Below, piece by piece: positions 26,699 through 36,400 of a stretch of DNA of 64,000 nucleotides. The translations under genes and the position numbers were made by a program. Where the stretch lies: the NCBI RefSeq assembly GCF_000151205.2, contig NC_016051.1, forward strand, positions 248,001 through 312,000, in the 5' to 3' direction. The notes under the pieces were generated by a model. That model did no database searches and was not told where the DNA came from. It worked only from the letters and a program-made list of their open reading frames with translations. The DNA comes from Thermococcus sp. AM4. Lineage in GTDB: Archaea; Methanobacteriota_B; Thermococci; Thermococcales; Thermococcaceae. The first letter of the stretch is position 1. Every line of letters begins with the position of its first letter.

Positions 26699-28666
26699 TT
26701 ATACCCACCTCTTGAGTATCAGCTTGGCTTCCTTAAGAGTCTCCTCTGAAGGCTTGGCCTCCATCTCTGCCATCGTTTTCAACTGTTCCATCAGGTTTTT
26801 GATCGATGGATCCCCTGTCTCAAGGTGCAGCTCTTCAAGCTCTTTCACTATGTCAGCGAATTCCTCGGTGATGTTCTTTGCTGATCCTTCAATAACTGTG
26901 GTCAGTCTGAGCATAACGTTTTCAGCGATAATCCTAACACGCTCCCTCGTCCCCAAGCTCGCCTTTATTCTCACCCCCATTTTGATGAGGACGTCCTTTA
27001 TGTCATTCTGGAGTTCCTTAACTGTCTGGTAGCGTTTTTCTGGATCCTTTTCAAGCATTTTCATGACGATATCGTCGAAGGGCAGTGACTTGGGGTTGTG
27101 GTGGGATGGGGGAACGGGATTCTCGTTGAGTATCTTGTGCATAATGGTACCCTCGTAATCAGCGCTGAACGGGTGAATGCCCGTTAGGAGCTCGTAGAAT
27201 ACTATGCCCAGCTGGAAAATATCGCTCCTCGCGTCCAGATTCTCTGGGTTGACTATCTGTTCTGGGGATGAGTAGAGTATGGTCTTGTGCCTGACCAGCG
27301 AAGACTTTCTCGTGGCCCGGGATGCCAGTCTCGCCAGTCCCCAGTCTCCCAGCTTTACCCTTTCAATGGAGCCAAAGAACAGCATGTTGCTTGGCTTTAT
27401 GTCTCTGTGAATTACGCCGTTGGAGTGAGCGTGGTGGAGTGCCCTGCTGACCTCAAATATTATTCTGCCCGCAATCACGGGTTCCAATGGCTTCCGCACG
27501 TCATCTATGTTGCCGCTTGCGAGTTCCATTTCAAGATATCCCAGTCTCGGGTCGGCTCTGTAAACTTTGACGATGTTTTCATGGTTCAGTTTCTGTGCTG
27601 CTGCAAACTCACGCATAAACGATGATGTTGATTCCTTGTCGAGATACTTCAACACCTTTAGGGCTATCCGCTGACCTCTCGGATTTTTAGCTTCATAGAC
27701 GTAGGAGAATGCACCCTCACCGATGAGCCGCGTTATTACGTACTTCTCTTTGATCTGCTCCAAGCGGGTCTCGAAGTTTATGGAGTGGTCGAAGAACTCC
27801 TCTTCAATGCTTTCCTCGGTTACCTTAAAGCTCTCCTTGCTCGGGATGCGCAGTTTCCAGCCGTTGGGGGCTTCACCGCTGTACAGAAGTTCTTCAATTC
27901 CACGGAGGTCTTCATTACATGCTTTCAGGAGTTCGCCGATCATGCCAACTTCTTCCTCGAGCTGGTACTTCTTGGCGGTGGTGAGAAGGTTCTCGAGTAT
28001 TTGTTTGGCCTTTTCGAAGGCTTTCTTGGCCGAATACCAGTTTTCCTCCCTGAACTTTGATGCGGCATCGGTCATGAGGTCTACAACACCTTGGAGCTGG
28101 AGGCGGATTATCTTCTTGTGTGCCGTTAAAATTGCATCAAATCTGTCGTCCTCCATGGGGACTTCTGCTCTTTCAAGTTCTTTGAGCGCATCCCATAGCT
28201 CCTTCTCGGTTTTTGCATCTTTTATCTTTTTGAATATCATTCTGAAGTTGGCTATGTTGCGAAGATTTCTTGTGGTTTCAAGTGTGTTCTGTAGTTTTCT
28301 GGCTCTTTCTCCGTTCTCTTCTTCTTTTATAGATACAATTTCAATTGCCTCTAAGTATCTGGTTATTGCCTCGTCAAATTTCGCAATGGCATCTTTGAAC
28401 TTTTTTGATCTGAGAAGCTTTTCCCCATCGTGCCTTAACTTTAGAGCATTGCTAAGGATAAACTCCGGATCTGGAGCAACGTGGTAGAAAGCCTCTCTGG
28501 CGAGTTTAAGCGCGCGCTCCGTATCATCGAGCTGAAGGGCGGCTTTTATGTCCTCAAGGTATTTTTTTGAGGTTTCTGGATCTGAACCCGGAAGGTCAAG
28601 CCGCATATAGCGGGCTATTCTGGGAAGGTATTTCTCCACCTCTTTCAGCTGTCCCAAACTTGCCAT
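26699..28666 (-). CDS. Soluble Ser/Thr kinase with N-terminal helical repeat region
   Basis: 655 aa. Residues about 1-300 are helical, with TPR- or MIT-like pairs (for example LLRSKKFKDAIAKFDEA and FREENWYSAKKAFEKAK). The kinase (about 308-565) has GEGAF loop, IALKVL lysine, HRDIKPSN (Asp422) and DWG. It is the most divergent kinase of the set and lacks the propeller, TM and the typical shared tail; about 90 helical residues follow instead. It precedes the PP2C gene by 15 nt. ATG with a GGAGGGG site. The helical region may dock onto the coiled-coil proteins encoded just upstream; this is speculation. Confidence 0.88.
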   Translation of the reverse strand: MASLGQLKEVEKYLPRIARYMRLDLPGSDPETSKKYLEDIKAALQLDDTERALKLAREAFYHVAPDPEFILSNALKLRHDGEKLLRSKKFKDAIAKFDEAITRYLEAIEIVSIKEEENGERARKLQNTLETTRNLRNIANFRMIFKKIKDAKTEKELWDALKELERAEVPMEDDRFDAILTAHKKIIRLQLQGVVDLMTDAASKFREENWYSAKKAFEKAKQILENLLTTAKKYQLEEEVGMIGELLKACNEDLRGIEELLYSGEAPNGWKLRIPSKESFKVTEESIEEEFFDHSINFETRLEQIKEKYVITRLIGEGAFSYVYEAKNPRGQRIALKVLKYLDKESTSSFMREFAAAQKLNHENIVKVYRADPRLGYLEMELASGNIDDVRKPLEPVIAGRIIFEVSRALHHAHSNGVIHRDIKPSNMLFFGSIERVKLGDWGLARLASRATRKSSLVRHKTILYSSPEQIVNPENLDARSDIFQLGIVFYELLTGIHPFSADYEGTIMHKILNENPVPPSHHNPKSLPFDDIVMKMLEKDPEKRYQTVKELQNDIKDVLIKMGVRIKASLGTRERVRIIAENVMLRLTTVIEGSAKNITEEFADIVKELEELHLETGDPSIKNLMEQLKTMAEMEAKPSEETLKEAKLILKRWV

Positions 28667-28688
28667 TCATATCCCCTCCATATAAAAA

Positions 28689-29201
28689 TTAACCTTCACG
28701 ATTTTCACCTCCTCCCGAGGCTTCTATCTTGGGAGCGGAGCCTATGCTTAGTATGTTGGTTATCTGGTTAATAACCTCTTCCTTTGTTGTATTGTACTTG
28801 GAATATATTTCCTTTACCATGGAAACATATTGAGATAGCTCCTCTCGTATCTGCGATATTTTTTCCTTATCCTTACTCCAATACGCATTGTCAAGCTCGG
28901 CACGAAGTTCCCTCAGTTTTGTGAGAACTTCCTTGGTTTCCTCGATAAAGACGGATTTTTCGGCTTCTTTAATGAGTTTTATTGATTCAAGATAGCTTGC
29001 CTTTAGAGCCCTTCTCTGGTTAAGCCTCAATCCAATTCCGCCAAGTCCAATAAGTAGTAGTACTACACCTATCAATGGAAATTCCGAATTTTCTGAATTG
29101 AGATCGGACTGGGCAGATACAGTTGGCAATTTAAATCCAAATGTCAAGATCATTGCTCCTAGAAGGATAATCGATATCATTGCTATAATCTTTCTTCTCA
29201 T
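28689..29201 (-). CDS. Small two-helix membrane protein with cytosolic coiled coil
   Basis: 170 aa from ATG 29201; a longer frame to 29270 has no better site. A signal-peptide-like helix (about 4-28) is followed by a short polar stretch, a second TM helix (about 43-60), and a charged helical region of about 90 residues with heptad character. No family was recognised. It lies between a Snf7-like gene and the soluble kinase and is probably co-transcribed with them. It could be a membrane adaptor for the coiled-coil proteins; that is only a guess from layout. Confidence 0.7.
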   Translation of the reverse strand: MRRKIIAMISIILLGAMILTFGFKLPTVSAQSDLNSENSEFPLIGVVLLLIGLGGIGLRLNQRRALKASYLESIKLIKEAEKSVFIEETKEVLTKLRELRAELDNAYWSKDKEKISQIREELSQYVSMVKEIYSKYNTTKEEVINQITNILSIGSAPKIEASGGGENREG

Positions 29202-29282
29202 GCTCTCACCGCCAACTCCGAAGATGTTTAGCTGATTTAATATGGGGCTTATTTCAAATCTCCTCTTCAAGAGAAATAAAGA

Positions 29283-29897
29283 TCAAAACTCCTCCATCCA
29301 CTCCTCCTTTTTCTTCTCGCGCTCCTCCCCCGTCACCTTCTCGGCCGCGACCTCTGGCTCAAGTTCACCCTCTTTGACCGCATGGATGGTCTTCATGATC
29401 TCCGCTAATTCTTCGTCCTCCTCGAACTCAACGCCCGCCCCGATCGTCTGGTCGGTCATACCGAGCATCTGGTTGAGGTTCTCGTTGAAGTTCTGGGCGT
29501 CGAGCTGCATCTCCGCCAGGTGCCTTTCGAGTTCCTCAGGGGACATGTTCCTAAGCAGGTCCCAGGTCGGTGTTCCCTTCAGTAAGGCCTCGTTCTCCTT
29601 GATTATCGCGAGGTTGCTGACCAGCATGAGCTGTTTGTTCAGTTGCATGTGCGTCTTCTGGAGGTTCTGCTTGCGTCTGTTGAGGGTCTTGATCTTGGTC
29701 GCTATCGTGAGTTCCTCACTCTTGGTTCTGGCTCTCTTTGCCTGTTCGAAAAGCCGGGCTATCTCGCGGTCTATCGCGGCTATTTCCTCCTCAATCTTTT
29801 GGATCTGGTATTCCAGCTTTATCCTGCTCTCGTTGAGCTTGCCAAGGGGTATGTCGAGGGGGTTCTTCTTTCCAAAAAATCTGGAGAAGAAACTCAT
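29283..29897 (-). CDS. ESCRT-III/Snf7-like protein
   Basis: 204 aa. The N-terminus MSFFSRFFGKKN is short, amphipathic and basic, much like the start of CHMP/Snf7 proteins that dips into membranes. A long basic helical hairpin follows (about 18-95), then helices about 100-150, and an acidic C-terminal third ending in charged helices. It is a paralogue of the next protein (29894-30493), sharing the pattern of LVxNLxIIK, a Trp-Leu pair and PEELE near the middle. No MIM motif is certain. ATG with GAGGAGTT site; its start overlaps the upstream stop (ATGA). Filament formation on membranes is inferred, not shown. Confidence 0.65.
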   Translation of the reverse strand: MSFFSRFFGKKNPLDIPLGKLNESRIKLEYQIQKIEEEIAAIDREIARLFEQAKRARTKSEELTIATKIKTLNRRKQNLQKTHMQLNKQLMLVSNLAIIKENEALLKGTPTWDLLRNMSPEELERHLAEMQLDAQNFNENLNQMLGMTDQTIGAGVEFEEDEELAEIMKTIHAVKEGELEPEVAAEKVTGEEREKKKEEWMEEF

Positions 29898-30493
29898 AAC
29901 TCCTCTTCCTCCTCAATGCCCCTGTCGAGCGAAACGACTTTCTCCGCGACTTCCTCTACGTCGGCCTCCCCTGCCTCGACCTGGCTCCAGGCCTTCATGA
30001 GCTCCCTCTCGGTCTCGTCTTCGCCCTCCTCGAACTCCGCTATCTCCATCTCGAAGACCCTATTGAGACCCTCGACCATCTCGTCGAACTCCTTGCCGTC
30101 GAGGTTGATCTTTATGAGCGCCTGCTCAAGCTGCTCGGGCTCCACCTTGCTGAGCTTCTCCCAGAGGCCGACCTTCCTGAGCTCCTTTTCGTACTTCTTG
30201 ACGATGATGAGGTTCTTCACGAGGGTGTACTGCTTCTGGGCCATTGTGAAGTCCTTGAGCTTGAGCTTCTGCTCCATGTCGAGGCTCTTGATCTCCTGAG
30301 CCAGCATCTTCTTCTTGAGCTTGTCCGCCCCGATGCCCTCCTGGAAGAGCTGCTTCTTTTTCTTCTCGATCTGGTTGAGGTCCTTCTTAAGGCGCTCAAG
30401 CCTGTTCTTCAGCCGTATCTCCTCTGCCTGGAGTTCCCTAAGGGAGAGCTTCTCGATAGTGTTTTTCCTTCCAAACATGTCCCGGATTCTCAT
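29894..30493 (-). CDS. ESCRT-III/Snf7-like protein (paralogue)
   Basis: 199 aa from ATG 30493, which has a GGAGGTG site; a frame to 30598 exists but is not supported. The N-terminus MRIRDMFGRKN is again short and basic, followed by a Lys-rich coiled coil (about 15-95), a conserved KNLIIVKKYE and GLWEKLSK block, and a strongly acidic end. Stops overlap: its TGA overlaps the ATG of 29897, and its ATG lies next to the stop of the small gene upstream (30495). Two different Snf7-like subunits encoded side by side fit a hetero-filament, as known ESCRT-III proteins form, but this is inference. Confidence 0.65.
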   Translation of the reverse strand: MRIRDMFGRKNTIEKLSLRELQAEEIRLKNRLERLKKDLNQIEKKKKQLFQEGIGADKLKKKMLAQEIKSLDMEQKLKLKDFTMAQKQYTLVKNLIIVKKYEKELRKVGLWEKLSKVEPEQLEQALIKINLDGKEFDEMVEGLNRVFEMEIAEFEEGEDETERELMKAWSQVEAGEADVEEVAEKVVSLDRGIEEEEEL

Positions 30494-30494
30494 T

Positions 30495-30770
30495 TCAAAC
30501 ACCTCCATGAGCGTTAGGGTGAAAAACGAAAGCTTCACCCGGCGAGGAGTTCCTCCTTGCGGCCCGTTCGAGGGGCTCGAAGTCGAGGTACTCTTCAACA
30601 GTTCTCTCGACGAAGTTCAGCCTCCTCTCCTCGTCCCTGCTCTGGATCACCTCTCCCCTGCTCACAACCCTGTACCGGAAGGCGGGCGGCGTGTCGTTCA
30701 GTATCCTGAAGTCCGGGTGCTTTTCGAGGGCTCTCCTGAGCCTTTCCTTAACCTCGATGACGCTCGGCAT
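30495..30770 (-). CDS. Small protein of unknown function in the Snf7-like operon
   Basis: 91 aa from ATG 30770 (AGGGG site); an in-frame GTG at 30788 is possible. The first 30 residues are helical, then a strand-like FRYRVVSRGEVI, another helix and a flexible, Pro- and His-containing tail. No family recognised. Packed one base from the next gene, so it should be a component or chaperone of the same assembly. Confidence 0.65.
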   Translation of the reverse strand: MPSVIEVKERLRRALEKHPDFRILNDTPPAFRYRVVSRGEVIQSRDEERRLNFVERTVEEYLDFEPLERAARRNSSPGEAFVFHPNAHGGV

Positions 30771-30789
30771 GCTCAAAACCCCTTTCACC

Positions 30790-32616
30790 TCAGAGGAACC
30801 CCTCCTTCACGAGGACGTAGCCGACCCCCTCGATGAACTTCGTGAGGTAGCCCTTCTCGTTCCTGAGCTCCTGGAAGGCCCTTTTCACAAGGTCCTCGGC
30901 GAAGTGCTCAACGGCCTCCTCAAGCCTGACGTAGCCCCTCTCCAGAATTCTGCCCTCAAGGAACTCCTTGACCTTGGCGAGGAGCTCTTCATCGCGCTCA
31001 AGGCGGAGCATCGGTTCGAAGGCTTTGGCGTACTCGTCGTGCGGGTTGTAGATCAGCTCCCCGCTTTCGAGGTCGAGCAGGGCCAACGAGACGTTCTCGG
31101 AGATGAAGTTCCTGTGGAACTCGTTCGAGTTGATGTAGTTCGCGATTCTCTTCTCGAAGCCAGTCGGGGACGCAACGAGGAGGACGACGCGGCCGTTCTT
31201 GGCTTCCCTCTTCGCGTCCACGAGGAGGGCGTTGATGTCCGCCAGTTCGAGCGGATCGGTGTCGAAGCCGACATCGGCGTAGCGCTCCGGCCTTCCGTAG
31301 AAGCGCGCCCTGACTGTTATTTCCTCCTTCTTGCCGAGGAGCTTCTTCTCCCTCAGCCTGACGACGACCTCGGTGTTGTCCGGGAGGTTCTTGATGTCCC
31401 TCTCGCTCAGCTTTCCTTCGTAGCGCCCCTTGTCGAAGGTCGCCCTCTCCTCAACGGCCTCGACCTTGAACGTCCTCCCGAGGAGCTTTACCTCATCCTT
31501 GAACTTGGCCAGCATTCTGCCCGTGAAGTTCATCTCCAGCATCTTGGCCTCGTCGACCTTCACGAAGCGCGAGCCCTTCTCGACCTTTCCGGCGAGCTCC
31601 ATTACCTCCCTGATCCGCCTCGAAACCTCGTCCTCCTTCTCCTTCAGTTCGAGCTCCTTCCTGCGGAGCTCCATCTCCTTCTGCCTGAGTTCGAGCTCTC
31701 TTCTCCGTATCTCCTCCTCCATGGCCTTAACGCTCGCCATCATCTCCTCCTGCATCCTGGCCAGCTCTTCCTCAAGGGTTCTCCTCGCTTCCTCGTCCTT
31801 CATCCTGCTGATCTCCTCGATGAGCCTCGCCTTCTCCTCCTCGAACTGCCTCCTGAGTTCCTCTTTCTCTCTCTTCAGTCTCTCGATTTCCTCGGCCTTT
31901 GCGCTCTCTATCTTCCTCCTTATTTCCTCTTTCTCCCTCTCGAGGTTGCCCCTGAGCTCTTCAAGCTGTCTCCTCAGGTTCTCCACCTGACGCCTGTAGG
32001 TTTTCTCAACAGCTTCAGTCCTCTCGTCCTCCATCATGAGGTAATCTCTCATCCAGTCGAAGCGCTCGATCGCCTCGCCGAGGGCGGCGTTTACCTTGCC
32101 CCTGTAGGAGTCCCACTTGGATTTAAGGAAGGACCTCAGCGCCAGCCTGACCTTTGGATCCCTGAGGAACTCGTCTATCCACCTGTCCACGCCCCGGTAA
32201 TAGTCCCTCAGAAGGTTCAGGACGTTGGTGTCCCTGTGCATTATCATCTTCATGATGTCTTCCTTTGTGTAGATTTCGAAGACGTTGTAGCTGAGAACCC
32301 TCTCAACCGCGTCGAGCTCCTTGTCCTTGTACCTCCTGCTGGCCGGAAGGTAGGTTTCCCCGTTTTCTCTGAAGGCCCAGGCGAGTATCGCCAGGGCCCC
32401 CTCGAACTTGGCCTGAAAGTGTCTGTCGAGGTCTTTGAGAAAGTCGCCGCATTCTCCGTCAAGATAACGGTCGTAGTTTTCCTTTATCTGCCTCCAGAGC
32501 CTTTCCCTTCTCCCGTAGTCCTCGGTTGCGATGTCCAGCCCTTCCTTCAGAACCCTCTCCGCCGGGCGGAGCAGTTCCTTAACGCAGTCAGTCCTTCCTT
32601 CCTCGAACAGCCCCAT
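30790..32616 (-). CDS. Large coiled-coil protein of unknown function
   Basis: 608 aa from ATG 32616 (GGTGG site overlapping the upstream stop). Three parts: an N-terminal helical domain (about 1-200), a continuous charged coiled coil (about 205-345, rich in EEIRRRELEL-type heptads), and a C-terminal mixed domain (about 350-608) with a VVLLVASPTGFEKRI stretch and an end that looks like a winged helix or four-helix element. It is not one of the known SMC or Rad50 families: no Walker motifs are present. In this place it may serve as a scaffold or tether for the Snf7-like proteins. Function unknown. Confidence 0.72.
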   Translation of the reverse strand: MGLFEEGRTDCVKELLRPAERVLKEGLDIATEDYGRRERLWRQIKENYDRYLDGECGDFLKDLDRHFQAKFEGALAILAWAFRENGETYLPASRRYKDKELDAVERVLSYNVFEIYTKEDIMKMIMHRDTNVLNLLRDYYRGVDRWIDEFLRDPKVRLALRSFLKSKWDSYRGKVNAALGEAIERFDWMRDYLMMEDERTEAVEKTYRRQVENLRRQLEELRGNLEREKEEIRRKIESAKAEEIERLKREKEELRRQFEEEKARLIEEISRMKDEEARRTLEEELARMQEEMMASVKAMEEEIRRRELELRQKEMELRRKELELKEKEDEVSRRIREVMELAGKVEKGSRFVKVDEAKMLEMNFTGRMLAKFKDEVKLLGRTFKVEAVEERATFDKGRYEGKLSERDIKNLPDNTEVVVRLREKKLLGKKEEITVRARFYGRPERYADVGFDTDPLELADINALLVDAKREAKNGRVVLLVASPTGFEKRIANYINSNEFHRNFISENVSLALLDLESGELIYNPHDEYAKAFEPMLRLERDEELLAKVKEFLEGRILERGYVRLEEAVEHFAEDLVKRAFQELRNEKGYLTKFIEGVGYVLVKEGFL

Positions 32617-32617
32617 C

Positions 32618-33133
32618 TCAACCACCCGCGAACAGCCTCATTTCCTCATCTATCCTATCTGCCAAAAGATCAACAACATCTCCATACCCCTCGATCTCGA
32701 AAAGCACAAATGTTCTTCCCCCATTTTGGATCCTGAGCCTTATTGTCCCCCTGCCTTTTCGGGTGTAGACGCTGTACGTCTTCTCTTCCCCGCTCGATTC
32801 CACCTGGGTCGCGTTCATCTTGGAGAGCAGGTAGTCTAAGAAGCGCTCAACGACCTTCGGTTCCTCCTCTATGGTGTATTCAAGCCTTCTCTTCCTCGCC
32901 TTCACGGTCTTCCTTACCTCTTTTGCCTCGTAGACTTCAACTTTCTCCTCGGCGTTCCCTTCGAGCCTTGAGAAGAGCTCCTCAAGGAAACCCTGGGCTT
33001 CGTCGGTTTCAATGTAGAAGACCATGCCCTTTGGCTTTTTGACGGTGGCCTTAGATGACCATTTGTCGAGGAGGTAGTCGATGCGCTTCCTCTCGGCGTC
33101 GTTATCGTACGCGACAAAGAGGATGTATCCCAT
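32618..33133 (-). CDS. Protein of unknown function, first gene of block B
   Basis: 171 aa from ATG 33133. The first 75 residues alternate strands and helices (GYILFVAYDND, then FYIETDEAQGFLEEL), suggesting a small alpha/beta fold. The second half is another mixed domain ending with a helix (DVVDLLADRIDEEM). No family recognised. A TATA box at 33165-33172 gives a leader of about 10 nt, so it heads the operon with the coiled-coil and Snf7-like genes. Confidence 0.68.
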   Translation of the reverse strand: MGYILFVAYDNDAERKRIDYLLDKWSSKATVKKPKGMVFYIETDEAQGFLEELFSRLEGNAEEKVEVYEAKEVRKTVKARKRRLEYTIEEEPKVVERFLDYLLSKMNATQVESSGEEKTYSVYTRKGRGTIRLRIQNGGRTFVLFEIEGYGDVVDLLADRIDEEMRLFAGG

Positions 33134-33164
33134 ACGCACCACTGCCACTTATTTGTTGTTCATC

Positions 33165-33172
33165 CTATTTAA
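33165..33172 (-). promoter_or_regulatory. TATA box of block B
   Basis: Minus-strand TTTAAATA, about 35 nt above the ATG at 33133. Spacing fits archaeal promoters with a very short leader. No other strong promoter was found until 22290, so it may drive much of block B. Confidence 0.5.
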
Positions 33173-33179
33173 ACTTTTC

Positions 33180-33468
33180 TCCATTTTGGAGATATTTGGT
33201 TGTGGGCTTTTGGCACTATATCTGGATTTCGCCAAAGCCCTTCCGCCATGACGAGCGGGTTAGGTTCCTGAGTATTATGGCGTTAGAGAATAAATGGTTT
33301 TTGCTTTCCGCCGGTTGAATCAGTCCTTCCGGGACATTTTAACTCGAAATCGAGCGGAGATGTTCAATAAAGTATCAACAAAGTACGGGAGATCCACATG
33401 GTTAAAAATCTGCCAAAAACGTTGCGATTTTTAATTAACTCGAAGGAGTAAAAAACGGGAGTGAGGGC
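33180..33468. other. Intergenic gap of about 290 bp between two minus-strand units
   Basis: It separates the end of the large receptor kinase (33469) from the block B promoter. It is AT-rich. A C-box-like ATGACGA and a CTGA near 33248-33271 were examined and not accepted as a guide RNA. No gene, terminator or repeat was recognised with confidence. Confidence 0.4.
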
Positions 33469-36400
33469 TCAGGGCTTTCCGAAGCCGAGCCTGATCCTGT
33501 GGATTATTATCCCGGCCTTCTCGACAAGCTCGGGCGGAACCTCAAGGCCCTCCTCAAGCCTGAACCTGATCTGATCCGCGAGCCTCTGGACCTCATCCCT
33601 CAGCTCACCGCCAACGTAAAACGCTAAATCGCTCGCGTACTTGTAGGCTTCTCCCGCGTTGTTCGTCTTCAGGTTGATGAGGAGGAGCTCCGTGAGGTAA
33701 TAAACCGCCCTCCTCCTGTCGCCGAGGGTCTTGCTCTTCCTCAGGCTCTCGGAATATGTCATGTTGAGAACCCTCGCGAGGTCGCGCTGGAGTTCCTCCA
33801 CCGACTGGTAGCGATCCTCCTTCCTCTTGGCGAGCATTTTCATGATGATCTGCTCAACCTCCTTGGCCGCGGGGTTAATCTGGCCCGGCGGAACCGGATC
33901 GTCCCTGAGGATGCCCATCATAACCTGACTGAGCGAGCCCTCGAACGGGAGCCTTCCAGTTACGAGCTCGTAGAAGATCACCCCGAGCTGCCAGATGTCG
34001 GTCCTCTCGTCCGTGTGGCCGTACTTCTTATCGATCTGCTCCGGGGCGGCGTAGAAGGGGGTAAAGCTCGTCGTTGTCGTCGCGCTCATGCTCTCCTCAA
34101 GAACCTTGCTCAATCCCCAGTCGCTAATCTTCGGCAGGCCATTCTTCAGGAGGACGTTGCTCGGCTTTAGGTCGCGGTGAACGATCTTCTTGGAGTGTGC
34201 GTACTTGAGACCTTCGGCGATGTTGAAGACGATCAGCGAAGCTTCATCAACCGGCAGGGGCTTCCGGAGTTTTGCGAGGGAGCCCTCGCAGTACTCCATC
34301 TCCAGATAGGGAACCGGGATGACGTTCACGTCGTAGAGCTCGACGATGTTGGGATGCTTTAAGTGGAGCCAGTTGGTTATCTCGCGCACGAACGCCCTTC
34401 CAATAGCCGGGTCGAGGGTCTTCGGGATCTTGAGGGCGACGACTTTACCGTCCTTGCGCTTGGCCTTGTAAACCCTCGCGAAGCCGCCCTCTCCAATGTA
34501 CTGGAAGTCGGAGTAGAGCTCTTGGAGTGCTTCAACCGGGTTGAGGATGGGCGTGCTCGTTAACGGCGTTGGGGTTCTCGCGGAGACCCTGGCGGTCCTG
34601 CTCACCCTCACCGGGAAGGTGTGGGAGAGCGAGCCCTTCTCCGATTCGACCTTCATCGTGAAGTCGAAGTCGCCGAGGAACTTGGGCTTAACCGTCACGC
34701 TCTCGCCTATCGTCTTGCCGGGCCTTATCCTCGGGAACTCTACTCTTTCCTCGCTCAGCTCGAAGTAGTCGGTGTTCTCGCTCAGATCGACGGTTAAGCT
34801 CAGCGGATCCGAGAACTTGTTCGTCACTATTATCGAGACCTCGTTCTCGGCCTTATGGAGCATTTCCTCCGGAACGGTGATCCTGACGCTCTCCCTGAGG
34901 AGTTCGAGCTTCCTCTTCTCTTCGAGCTTTGAGAGGCGATCCCTTATGGCCTCTTCGCCCTCGCCTATTGCCTGCGCTATCTCAAGCGCCTCGGTGTAGA
35001 GTTTCTGGGCCCTCGTGAGGTCGTTCTCTTCGAGGGCCCCGTCCCCCTGCGAGACGAGGTTGTCCATGCGCGTCCGGAGGGAGTCGAGGAGCGACTCCAC
35101 CTCCTCCGCCCTTCCGAGGGCTGGAGCAAGGACCATCGCCTCGTTGAGGACCGAGACGGCCTCGCCGTAGGATCTCCTCTCGATGAGCTCTTTCGCCTTG
35201 TTTATGAGTTCTGAAAGCTTTTCAAGGTCTCTGGCGAGCTCTTTCTGGGCTTTCACCCTGTCAATTCTCTCTTTGATCTCTTTCTCCTTTCCGAGGAGTT
35301 CGGCCAGGGGCATGGCCTTCAGGTATGTGGAGACAGCCCGGTCGTATTGCCCGCTTGAGGCCAGTGCATCCCCCTCCTCAAGGAACTTAGAGATCACCGA
35401 GTTCACCGCGTTGTTGAGCTCCTTCTTGAGGGAGGGGTGCGAGTTTGCTATCCTGAGGGCTTTCCTGTACTTTCCTTTTGCCTCCTCAACCATTCCCCGG
35501 GCGGTTAAGTTCTCGATTTGGGCTGTTATCTCTTTGAGTTGTTTTTCGAGCTTGAGGAGGAGGTTTTCTTCGATCCTGCGGGCGCGCTTCTCCATTCCCG
35601 CCCCGGTCAGTGCCTTTTTGAGCCGGTTCAGGTTTTCTAACGCCTCCTCCGGCTTTTCTCCGGCCATTGCGAGGAGGAGTTCCTCGGCCTCGTCGAGGGT
35701 ACTCGTGAGGTTCGCCCTGATCTCGGCCTCTTTTTCGGGTGAGGTCTTTCTGGCCACCGGGAGGGCTTCCGCGAGGGCTATGGCCTTTTCAACTGGGTCG
35801 AGGGTTTCCGCCCTGGTGAGAAGTCTTTCGAGGTCGTTTTCCCTTGGCGCTGGTTTCTGGGGTTTTGGTTTTCCGCCTCTGGTTTTAGCAGCGACGCCGC
35901 CGATTAGGAGGAGTCCGATGACGGCGGCGATGTAGAGGGGGTTGAAGCCTGAACTGTTGGAGGTTTGGGCTGGAGAAGTTTCCGAGCTGGGGGCGGGGGG
36001 AGTTGTGGTTGTAGTAGTTGTTGGGTTTGTGGTGCTCGATGTGGCTGTGATTCCCGAGGTTGTTGTGGTGCTTGAGGTTGGTGGGGGTAGGAGTACGAGA
36101 GAAGCGCTTAACGTTGTTGTCTTGCCAGCTGTAATGGTTACGGTTTTTGTGTACTCCTCGTAACCGTTCTTTTTGATTTTCACTTCATGCTCGCCCGGAG
36201 AAAGCTTGTAATTGGTTATGGGGGTTTCACCAGCGTAAGAGCCATCGATGTAAACCTCTGCTCCAGAAGGATCACTCTCAATGCTCAAATAACCGTAGGC
36301 TGGCTTTAGGGTCGCTGAGATTGTTTTGGTTTCTCCGGGTGAAAGGGTTATTGTCGTCGTGTAATCCTCGTAATCGTCCTTGGTGAGTTTTATTGTGTAT

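Noticed and set aside
30691-32736. Open frame of 681 codons on the plus strand opposite the coiled-coil gene.
   Set aside because: An antisense shadow of Glu/Lys/Leu-rich codons; no start signal, and the minus frame has coupled neighbours.
33244-33282. Possible C/D guide RNA (ATGACGA, CTGA, ends CGCCAT/ATGGCG).
   Set aside because: C box has a mismatch, no clear C-prime/D-prime pair, and the terminal stem overlaps the C box.
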